Positions 5,101-11,300 of a stretch of 14,280 nt of DNA are shown here, one piece after another. The notes beneath the pieces were generated by a model that did not search any database, was not told where the DNA came from, and worked only from the letters and a program-made list of their open reading frames with translations. The stretch's first letter is position 1. Each line of letters opens with the position of its first letter. The position numbers were made by a program, and so were the translations under genes. The stretch is from an uncultured bacterium (GTDB lineage: Bacteria; Verrucomicrobiota; Kiritimatiellia; RFP12; UBA1067): positions 1-14,280 of the forward strand of contig CACZAK010000196.1 in assembly GCA_902779075.1 (NCBI GenBank), written 5' to 3'.

Positions 5101-7945
5101 CGACGTGACGGGTGCGATGGACTTCTCCGGCGGCGTCACGGGGACTGTCCCCTCGAACCACACGACCTACCGCGGAAACTACACCCTGACGACGACGGGC
5201 AGCTGGACGCCCGCGTCCGGCTCGCGCGTTCCTTCTGGTTCAACGCTCTCCATGCCGAGCGGGACTTTCTACTGCCACATCAACAGCTTGTCGATTGAAA
5301 GGGATGCGACCGTCACCGCGGGCGCAGCGAAGATCGACAAGTCCGACACGGCGTATCTCCTCAGTGAGAACGACGGTATATTCAAGACGACGGGCGTACT
5401 GACCAGTTCCGGCACTGTATCAGGCTCAAAGTACCACTACCTTGTGCATACGAGCGTGGAGAATTCCTCCGAAGGGCTGATTGCATTGGACGGAATCAGA
5501 ATCAAGGGATCGCCCGTCGTCTATGCCAACTCCTACGGCGGAAAGTACCAGATGGCCATTGGCAACAACGGCATCAAGAAGGACGCGGGCGTGGCCGGCT
5601 ACTTCCTCATCCGCAACGACAACAAGCCGGAGTACATCGGTTCGTGGTGCAATGGCAATGACTACAAGATCGCCATCGTGGACAGCAACGGCAGTTATCC
5701 CACCTCCACTTCCGAATACGTCCTCTACGGCAGCAGGACGGACAGGACGTACAACATCAACTTCGACACCACGGACTGTTTTAACGCGGGGGTGAGGAAC
5801 ACCGTTCGTGACATGTCGCCGATTTGCGGCGCGGTGCCCGCGAATGTGTCCGTCGGCATCTACGGCGGCGGTACGTTCACGTTTGAGAACACGGCGGTCA
5901 ACGCGACGGGTCTTTACTCCGGCGGCACTGTCGTCTCCAATTCGGCAACCGTCTCGATCCTCGCGGGTTCCTGCCCCGGACGCGGCAATCTCACGCTCCG
6001 CGATACGGCGACGCTTTCGCTCCCCGGATCCGCATCCGGCACGGCGACCGTGTTTGGGACGCTCTCGCTCGCCTCCGGCACGACGGTATCCTTCGGGCGC
6101 CTTGCTTCCGGCACGACGCCGCTTTCCGTCGGTGGATTGACTGTCGGGGCGGGGACGCCGAAGCCTGTCATCTCCGTGGACGTCTCCAGCCTTGCCGCCG
6201 GAACATATCCGCTCATCGTCTCGTCGTCCGCGACGTCCGCGACGGCGGATTCCTTCACGCTCTCGACGTCTGGCGCGACCGACAAGCCGCTCTCGCTCGT
6301 GAAGAGCGGCAACAGCATTTGCTTGGAGGTGTTGTCGGGCGTCCACGGCAAGTGGATCGGTGGCAACGGCAATAACCGCTTTTCCGTTGCGGCGAACTGG
6401 GATGACGGACAGGTTCCGGGTGCAGGCGATGCGCTCGACTTCTCGTCCGTGACGTCTGCGACGACGATTGAGGCGGACGTCAACGCAACATTCGGCGCGG
6501 TCACGATGGGGTCGGGCGTGGTAACGTTCACGGGCAGCCTGACGGCGAGTTCATATTCCGATCTGTCAAAGATTACTGTCGGCGCGAACGCGACCGTCAC
6601 GCTCGTCGGCGATTTGACGTACACGGCCACGACGGGCGGCGGCTGGATACTCAACCGTCTCGACGGCACATTTGTCGTTACGGGGAAGATTGTCGTTTCG
6701 GGAACTGCGGATATGAAGCTCGCGCAGACGGTTGGCGCAAGCGGCGTCGCCGTCGTCAAGGGACTTGTCAGCAATGGTGGCACGTCCTGGACGTTCCGGC
6801 TCAACAGGAGCAATTCGGGCGATACGGCCCGCTGGGTGATTGGCGAGGACGGTCTTTCGGGCGGGAGCGGATTCTGGATGCTGGCGGCCAGTTCGTCGTC
6901 CAGCGCGATTCTCCAGCCGAACACGAACGACTTCACGATCGCGGACTGGATCGGCGCCCGCGAAGGCCCGTCGCTGACAATTAACACGACAGGCTGGGGC
7001 GATGGCATTGGACACGTCGTGACGGCGACTAACGCCGGGTTCATCCGCGAGGGAGACGTGAACGTTACTGGTGCGGGGGCGCTTGTCTGCAACTACAACG
7101 CTTCCGCAGGAGCCTACGGGCAATCCGCCCACAGCGTGGTTTTCACCGTCAAGGACACGGCCACGTTTGCGTTGAAGGCTGGCTCGAACATCGGCACGGG
7201 CAACGTGACGGTCAACAGCGGCGCAGCGCTTGCGTTGTCGGGTACGGGGATGGCGACGATGGGCGGCACGTTGACGCTTCAGGGCGGTTCGCGGATTGTC
7301 GTTGGCGCGGCGGGCGCGGGGCGCCCGCCCTACCTTACGGCGAAGGGCGTTTCGCTTGCGGGAAATAATGTCACGGTCGAGATTCCGTCGCAGATTGTCG
7401 GCACGTTCACGGTGCTGATGCGGACGGACGGTACGTTCACCAACTCCGATCTTGCGAAGCTCTCGCTTTCCGTCGCGGTCTCGAATGCTTCTCTCGCCTC
7501 CAGCCTCGTCCTTGCGGACGGTGGCAAGTCCGTCGCGGTCTCGACTGTCGCGGTTTGGCCTGCGAATTGGAACGGAGGGCATGCTGCGAATGCCGCGATG
7601 CAGGCGGCGTTTACGGAATGGGCGGCGGTCGCGGGCAATGACGCGACGGCCGCGCGGGCGGAAGGGGCGTTCCTGCTGGGACTGGACCTTGCGGACTACA
7701 CCGAGGACATGAAGATCGTGTCGCTGGCGCTTCAGGGCAACAAGTTCACGATCGACACCAATATGGATCTCACGAAGGTTCGCGGACGCCTGTACGTGCT
7801 CGTGGCCGATTCGCCGGCGGACATCGTGAAGTCGGGGACGAAGATCACCGGTACGGTTGCCGACATCACCAAGCTGGTCAATATCGACGCATCCGCCCCC
7901 GCGAAATTCTTCAAGGTCGGCATCGACTATGCGGTCGAGGAATGA
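2168..7945 (+). CDS. Exported metallophosphoesterase-discoidin-caspase (C14) fusion on a beta-repeat stalk
   Basis: This is a complete 1925-residue protein, ATG 2168 to TGA 7943-7945. It begins with a typical signal peptide ('MKPVCFFLCVAAGISAQA', cleavage near residues 18-20), which supports this start. Domains in order: FN3-like (about 20-118), purple-acid-phosphatase-like metallophosphoesterase (about 122-435), discoidin or F5/8C-like (459-617), caspase-like C14 peptidase (625-875; His710 and Cys755) with an EF-hand-type loop (834-845), stalk with two W/NW modules (from 885 and 1396), and a C-terminal domain (1796-1925). It should act outside the cytoplasm. Both enzyme domains sit at the N-terminal end and the stalk would hold them away from the cell. 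Substrates are unknown. The enzyme-coding part is visibly less GC-rich than the stalk, which fits assembly from different sources. The gene lies between two paralogous stalk-protein genes. Domain calls are by motif only. Confidence 0.93.
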   Translation: MKPVCFFLCVAAGISAQAATFNMLSCCPGEDNATQARFVWHSDSDACTLWYAKASAPGSATQVSCESVYKPVTFRSSDVNYYKYTATLSSLDPGTEYIYYVKSGSTQSATQRFKTAGTSGSYNFLWLSDVHSHPDDSAKTNSVNTIIANAKSAAGSIDFILFSGDMVKYGARYDNWQQWNGNASFTDYMHALCPGNKEYYNTGGTTAGANGSSSRIHNRWFLACRNNPQNGADGIESSYWFIRDSVMFVAMDTLADEGVDMDSYVYNNAFALQTNWFDRVVSAQKSAKSFRYLVVFQHYPHFTYAEGDGFQYGSGRYKKWKDLFDKHKVDFALTGDHHNYSRSKKLRGGSENSEGTVYITAPEIGKSLYSPSVKAASSLNSYGVTSGDNPTVRTLMATAHNGDEAVGGVWFSVTPQKMTMHYIGTSTSPYDAVEVTPKDRGFVYDPTGGTTGGDATSHTRYRFAVDAPRSDTFCMQLSEIQLLDENGSRISSGYTIAYDSTTKDSYGDIFGSDETPECAVDGDTSTKWLDWRAGLNQSAATRSVVWLDFCFANPTAVYGYRWYTANDAPSRTPVSWTFSASDDGGVTWTVLDKVEDYDTTTDYNALAYSKRIADIPLPPTTAGGTYYALAVGVNKYSRWPDGSSDLGGCVADAEDVLSACTNAVKGLWSAVNCYSLYDNGATLSAARSRFQSLADVAQSGDTVLYYQSSHGGNDKDNALRAHLCMTDADYYDDVFASDLLRFRTGVRIVVIIDACHSGGMFKGEEAPEWNFAASVQARMDEIKEEMRTKGVKASNAPSVGWITACDYDQLSVEVNGRGWFTKPFVKEWKADSTDANGDGYNDFLEIFDVAAPQATNSARQPQKLNDDLLASVAAWRLAGSDAFTWTGGYDNNRISSGRNWEGGVAPTANSGATLTFPFTSNTTVSNDYSSLYAKKIVFPTSNYRATFAGGPVTIAESIVNNASVTNKFQNAVTFAGNIDVTGAMDFSGGVTGTVPSNHTTYRGNYTLTTTGSWTPASGSRVPSGSTLSMPSGTFYCHINSLSIERDATVTAGAAKIDKSDTAYLLSENDGIFKTTGVLTSSGTVSGSKYHYLVHTSVENSSEGLIALDGIRIKGSPVVYANSYGGKYQMAIGNNGIKKDAGVAGYFLIRNDNKPEYIGSWCNGNDYKIAIVDSNGSYPTSTSEYVLYGSRTDRTYNINFDTTDCFNAGVRNTVRDMSPICGAVPANVSVGIYGGGTFTFENTAVNATGLYSGGTVVSNSATVSILAGSCPGRGNLTLRDTATLSLPGSASGTATVFGTLSLASGTTVSFGRLASGTTPLSVGGLTVGAGTPKPVISVDVSSLAAGTYPLIVSSSATSATADSFTLSTSGATDKPLSLVKSGNSICLEVLSGVHGKWIGGNGNNRFSVAANWDDGQVPGAGDALDFSSVTSATTIEADVNATFGAVTMGSGVVTFTGSLTASSYSDLSKITVGANATVTLVGDLTYTATTGGGWILNRLDGTFVVTGKIVVSGTADMKLAQTVGASGVAVVKGLVSNGGTSWTFRLNRSNSGDTARWVIGEDGLSGGSGFWMLAASSSSSAILQPNTNDFTIADWIGAREGPSLTINTTGWGDGIGHVVTATNAGFIREGDVNVTGAGALVCNYNASAGAYGQSAHSVVFTVKDTATFALKAGSNIGTGNVTVNSGAALALSGTGMATMGGTLTLQGGSRIVVGAAGAGRPPYLTAKGVSLAGNNVTVEIPSQIVGTFTVLMRTDGTFTNSDLAKLSLSVAVSNASLASSLVLADGGKSVAVSTVAVWPANWNGGHAANAAMQAAFTEWAAVAGNDATAARAEGAFLLGLDLADYTEDMKIVSLALQGNKFTIDTNMDLTKVRGRLYVLVADSPADIVKSGTKITGTVADITKLVNIDASAPAKFFKVGIDYAVEE
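2225..3472 (+). other. FN3-like plus purple-acid-phosphatase-like metallophosphoesterase domain
   Basis: Residues 20-118 resemble the N-terminal FN3-type domain of purple acid phosphatases ('ARFVWHSDS', 'YYKYTATLSSLDPGTEYIYYV'). The calcineurin-like core follows, with recognisable metal-site motifs: D129-V-H131, G164-D165 with Y169, G-N196-K197-E, H298 in 'VVFQHYP', and G335-D336-H337-H338-N-Y. In the family the usual forms are GNH[ED] and GHxH. Here the His after the metal-binding Asn is Lys197 and the first His of the last motif is Asp336, while the other ligand positions are kept. A phosphomonoesterase or phosphodiesterase activity is plausible but the changes could alter or weaken it. Confidence 0.8.
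3542..4018 (+). other. Discoidin (F5/8 type C)-like carbohydrate-binding domain
   Basis: Residues 459-617 start 'TRYRFAVDAPRSDTFCMQLSEIQLLDENG' in outline (positions 459-487) and contain 'ECAVDGDTSTKWLDW', 'VWLDFCFANPTAVYGYRWYTAND', and 'PVSWTFSASDDGGVTWTVLD'. This order is the discoidin or CBM32-like pattern of glycoside hydrolases and other secreted enzymes. It lies directly between the two enzyme domains and probably anchors them to a glycan or to the cell surface; the ligand cannot be told from sequence. Confidence 0.72.
4040..4792 (+). other. Caspase-like (peptidase C14, metacaspase-type) domain
   Basis: Residues 625-875 begin with the first strand 'YYALAVGVNKY'. The catalytic His710 lies in 'VLYYQSSHGGND' and the catalytic Cys755 in 'VVIIDACHSGG', 45 residues apart as usual for the family. 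Later conserved parts are 'WITACDYDQLSVE' (801-813) and 'GRGWFT' (816-821). Bacterial metacaspase-type enzymes usually cleave after Arg or Lys. The region between Cys755 and residue 800 is a charged loop with several Lys and Arg (760-798), where activation cleavage could occur; this is inference. Both catalytic residues are present, so the domain is likely active. Confidence 0.88.
4667..4702 (+). other. EF-hand-type calcium loop in the caspase-like domain
   Basis: Residues 834-845 read DANGDGYNDFLE, a 12-position EF-hand loop with acidic or amide residues at 1, 3, 5 and 9 and Glu at 12. Similar loops occur near the end of many secreted bacterial caspase- or legumain-like peptidases. Calcium would be plentiful outside the cell, so the loop may stabilise or activate the peptidase; that role is inferred. 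Confidence 0.7.
4820..4915 (+). repeat. W/NW module 1
   Basis: This module encodes 'WTGGYDNNRISSGRNWEGG', followed by 'APTANSGATLTF' (from residue 885). It directly follows the caspase-like domain and marks the start of the stalk. Three related copies occur in the window (6353, 10193 and 11558). Confidence 0.6.
6353..6448 (+). repeat. W/NW module 2
   Basis: This module encodes 'WIGGNGNNRFSVAANWDDG', then 'VPGAGDALDFSS' (from residue 1396), 511 residues after module 1 in the same protein. It restarts the pattern of beta strands, which suggests the stalk is built of two long segments. Confidence 0.6.
7553..7942 (+). other. C-terminal verrucomicrobial-type tail domain
   Basis: Residues 1796-1925 leave the repeat pattern: 'VWPANWNGG', a helix-like 'MQAAFTEWAAVAGNDATAAR', 'AFLLGLDLADY', several short strands and the end 'FFKVGIDYAVEE'. 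This resembles in order the tail of many secreted Verrucomicrobiota proteins ('F-x-x-W ... E-Y-A-L-G-L-D-P ... F-Y-R-V') but without its calcium-binding D-x-D-x-D-G stretch. A role in sorting or surface attachment is possible and unproven. Confidence 0.5.
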
Positions 7946-8015
7946 CCGCAGCTGATGTGAAGCGAACAAGTGCGACCAACTACGTGCAGGAGCGCGATCA
8001 CCGAGTGCGCCGGAA

Positions 8016-8235
8016 ATGCGGGCCACCCCGGTGGTCGGGGCGCATCTGCGAAATTCACCGCCGAGTCTTCTGAAGATTGGAAACAACTATTTGAAACAAC
8101 TTGCCTTTGGCGCGCGGGCTAACTCGCCCGCGCCCAGGTGCGTCCGCAGGACAATGTTGTTCTTGAAAGTTGTCTTGGTTGTTTCCAAATCCCAATACGC
8201 ATGGGTGAAAAACGGAGATGCGCCCCGGTGGTCGG
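8016..8235. repeat. Nested imperfect inverted-repeat (fold-back or MITE-like) element
   Basis: Three pairs of arms nest round one centre. Outer: CGGGGCGCATCT 8036-8047 with AGATGCGCCCCG 8216-8227 (12 of 12). Middle: GATTGGAAACAAC 8075-8087 with GTTGTTTCCAAATC 8178-8191 (one extra A), plus ACAACTT 8096-8102 with AAGTTGT 8167-8173. Core: GCGCGGGC 8112-8119 with GCCCGCGC 8126-8133, 6-base loop. A 13-base direct repeat, CCCCGGTGGTCGG, occurs at both ends (8026-8038 and 8223-8235). There is no transposase frame. It may be a non-autonomous mobile repeat, a structured RNA or a REP-like element; copy number elsewhere in the genome would decide. Confidence 0.75.
8112..8133. repeat. REP-like GC hairpin at the centre of the element
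   Basis: A perfect 8-base-pair stem, GCGCGGGC/GCCCGCGC, closes the loop TAACTC. It would be stable as RNA or as a DNA cruciform. No T-tract follows, so it is not a standard intrinsic terminator, though it could still slow polymerase or protect an mRNA end of the upstream gene. Confidence 0.7.
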
Positions 8236-8252
8236 CTCCTACCATTTTCGGC

Positions 8253-8282
8253 TTGCGGTCTCTGGTGTGATTATGGTATCAT
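8253..8282 (+). promoter_or_regulatory. Possible sigma70-like promoter for the third gene
   Basis: TTGCGG (8253-8258) and TATCAT (8277-8282) are separated by 18 bases and lie about 56 bases before the ATG at 8339, in the AT-richer stretch right after the inverted-repeat element. Each box keeps about four of six consensus bases. The assignment is by eye and sigma preferences in this lineage are uncertain. Confidence 0.35.
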
Positions 8283-8326
8283 TATGACAATTCAATTGGC
8301 CATTAATGTATCTTCAACAGTTACAA

Positions 8327-8332
8327 AGAGGA
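8327..8332 (+). promoter_or_regulatory. Shine-Dalgarno for the third gene
   Basis: AGAGGA ends 6 bases before the ATG at 8339, near-ideal spacing. Together with the signal peptide that follows it fixes the start of this gene. Confidence 0.65.
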
Positions 8333-8338
8333 AAAGCG

Positions 8339-11300
8339 ATGGAAAAACTTATCTGCAACTCCCGTAGGGGGAGGGCGAAAACATCTAGTTTCGCTCGTGT
8401 TGTTGTTTTGGCTCTTGCGGGCGCGGCGGGTGCGGCGTTCGCGGGCGAGAACCTGATCAAGAACGGCACGTTCGAGGGAACGGCCACGCAGAATTCTTCG
8501 TGGGGCGCGTACGCGACCGCCGCGAACATCTCGTCGGGGAAGTTCCGCTGCGACAACTGGACGTTCTACAACTCCACCTCATCGACCAGCGGCTCAAGCG
8601 TGAACGCGTATGTCGAGCAGAGCCTCGGCGTTCTCACCGTGGGCGTCTATCGCGTGACGTTCACCTACGCCGTGCGAGCGTCAGGCAATCCTGTCACTAC
8701 GTACATCGAGCTCGTCGATCAAGACGGGTACGCCATATCTGTCGGGAGCGTAAAGACCACAGTGCAAACAGCGCAGTCGTTCTCAAAGGATCTCGTCGTC
8801 CCGAGCGGCACTTATACGTTCCGTCTGCGGCAGCCGGGCGTCTCAAAGGACAGCTCAAACATCTTCGAGGGTATTTCCGTTGTCCGCTTCGACGACGACC
8901 TCGCGGGCGCGATGACCGGCGCGGTGCCCGGCGATGTCATCTTCTTCGACACGGACGGTGCGGGTAACGCGACGCTTGCCGATGCCACCATCGCGTGGAG
9001 CGGCCACATGCCGTCGGCGACCGTGCCCGGCACGTTGACCATCAGCGGCGCGAACACGATCGCCGCATACGCCTCCGCCCCGGGCACCTATACGCTCTTC
9101 ACGGCGGGTTCGATCGTCACCGAGGCGGGCGCGACGCTTGCGCTCGATACGCCCGTCACGGACGGTCTCGTGCGTACCTTGACTGTCGGGGCGAACTCTG
9201 TCACGCTCACGATTGCACTTGATCCTGCGCGCACGGAGATGGTCATCAACAACGACTTCGACATTCCCGGAACGAGTGCCGGCACGGTCGCGACCACTGC
9301 CCCGTCCTGGTCCTATTCTTATCCGCGCGGCGGGTTCTGCATCCCGTGGTGGGATTTCTACTGCACTCCCGACGGCGGCAGCGGCTGCGGTCTCTCTCAG
9401 GCGAACGGCACCTGGCTTGCGACGGGTCAGACGAACGGCGGGACGTACTCGTTCTACGGCCAGGGGCAGATTGCAAACACGCCAATAGCCGTGCAGGACT
9501 TCGGAGCGACGCCCGCCGGCGTCTATCGCTTCTCCTTCAACTGCGCCGCGCGCCCGAGCTACCTGAACTCGAGGTGGCACGCCGGCATCCGCAGGAACGG
9601 CTCGGTCGTCCACACGATCAGCACGGGCCCCCGCACCAACACCACGTTCTCGAAATGGGACGCCGTCGTCGCGATCCCTGCGTCGGACGCCTACGGCCTC
9701 CAGTTCCTGCACTTCGACGGCGACGGCGGCAGCACGAAGTCCGTGGTGCTCGACGACGTGTCCTTCCTCCGCACGGCAGTCGCTGGATGGAGCGTCGCGG
9801 ACGGTCTGACGACGCTTTCCGGCACGGCGGAGATCACCCCCGGCAGCTTTGTGGACGGCGACGCCGAGTTCGCCTCGGGCGCGACGCTTGCCGTGCAGGG
9901 CGACCTCTACGTTCCCGCGCTCACGGTCGCTGGCACGCTCACGGTGAAGGGCGCGGTCACGGTCTCGCTTCCCGCCGCGTATGACACGCTTGAAGCGACC
10001 TACACGCTCATCGAGGCGGGGACGCTCGTGTTCGACGAGGGCGCGTCGCTCGCAATCGACCCCGCCCAGGTCGCGGTTTCCGATGGCTCGGCGGTGCGCC
10101 ACGCGGTGCTTGAGTTTTCGGGGAACACCGTCGTGCTGCGCATGACAAGGGACAACCCCACCAGCAACAACTACCGCAAGAGCGCGGCGGAGTGCGTCGA
10201 TACGCTCTTCACCACCGACGCCAACTGGAGCCGCGAGCACTACCCGACGAACGGCGACGCCAACGTGATCTTCAACCATCCCGGAACGGTCTTGTTCGAC
10301 AATGCATACACGAATACTGCTGGGCTCGTCTATCTTTTCCGCAACGGACTTCAGGCGCCGGTCGTCCTCGACGCGACCGACGACGCGTACGGCTTTGACT
10401 TCAGGGGCAGCTACTATTTCATGGGCGCGGGTGCAGGTACTGGTTTCACGGGCTGGACGGAGTTCCGGCGTGGGACATACGCAGGCAACTATTTCTGCCT
10501 GAACGGCACGAGTGGGAGCGGACCGAACAGCAAGTTCCGCATCGACCTCACGGGTGCGACGGTGAATCTGTCCCACTGCCTTCAGAGTGGATACGCCGCC
10601 AACTGCGAAAACGAGGTGAACGTCTCGGGCGGCGTTTTTAGCATTGGTTCCGACTACAACACGAACATCCAGCCCCGCACGAAGAACCGCACGCGCGTGA
10701 CGGGCGGAAAATTAGGCATCGGGGGGAACCTCCACGCCAGCGCCGGGACGAACAGCGAGTTCGACTTTGAGATCACGGGCGGCGAGATGGAAGTCGCCGC
10801 GAGTCTGTACGCCAACGATACGGTCGGCTCCTTCGCCGATGTCAGACTCTCCGGCGGCGTGATACGGACGGACAGTATTTCTCTGCCCGCCGGCTACGGC
10901 AGGTTCCTCTTCAACGGCGGTGCGCTCGCGCCGCGCGCGGCGTCCGTAAGTTGGCACAGCGGCAGCACGGCTTTCACGGTCGCGTCCGGCAAGAGCGTGA
11001 TCGTCGATACGGAAGGCAAGGATGTCACGTGGAGCGCGACAGTTACCGATGCCTCCGGCGGCGTTGCGTACGGCTTCACGAAGCGCGGCGCGGGCACGCT
11101 CACGTTCCCGGCGGCGCAGACGTTCACGGGCGCAATCTCCGTGGAGGGCGGTACGATCCTCGCGCCCGTCGCGGTCGCGGCGTCCTCGCTGTACGTCACG
11201 AACGGTGCGACGTACAGCGTGGCAGACGGCACGGCGGGGCAGACATTCGCCCTCAACGCGCTCACGCTCGACGCCGGCGCGCGCCTCGCGATCGACGTGA

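Larger units (their letters stand above)
7946..8338. other. Non-coding interval between the two complete starts
   Basis: No convincing gene is seen. The left 70 bases (7946-8015) carry no clear terminator, as there is no T-tract. The middle is the inverted-repeat element listed separately (8016-8235). The right part (8236-8338) is AT-richer and carries a possible promoter and the Shine-Dalgarno of the following gene. A short open frame at 8016-8270 lies wholly over the inverted repeat and is not believed. Confidence 0.6.

Noticed and set aside
7469..7544. 16-base direct repeat TCCGTCGCGGTCTCGA at 7469-7484 and 7529-7544
   Set aside because: It is within coding sequence and reflects repetition of the peptide Ser-Val-Ala-Val-Ser with the same preferred codons. 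There is no sign of mobility.
8016..8270. Small + strand open frame of 84 codons
   Set aside because: It lies almost exactly over the inverted-repeat element, has no Shine-Dalgarno and no recognisable protein features.
8360..8445. Twin-arginine export signal at the N-terminus of the third protein
   Set aside because: Ser-Arg-Arg is present at residues 8-10, but the following residues (Gly-Arg-Ala-Lys) do not match the x-F-L-K part and the hydrophobic core starts eight residues later. An ordinary Sec signal with a long n-region is more likely.
8855..10576. 573-codon open frame on the - strand, and similar ones at 11357-12841, 13070-14206, 6566-8086 and 5914-7092
   Set aside because: All lie antisense to long + strand genes with recognisable domains, have low-complexity composition and show no start signals.
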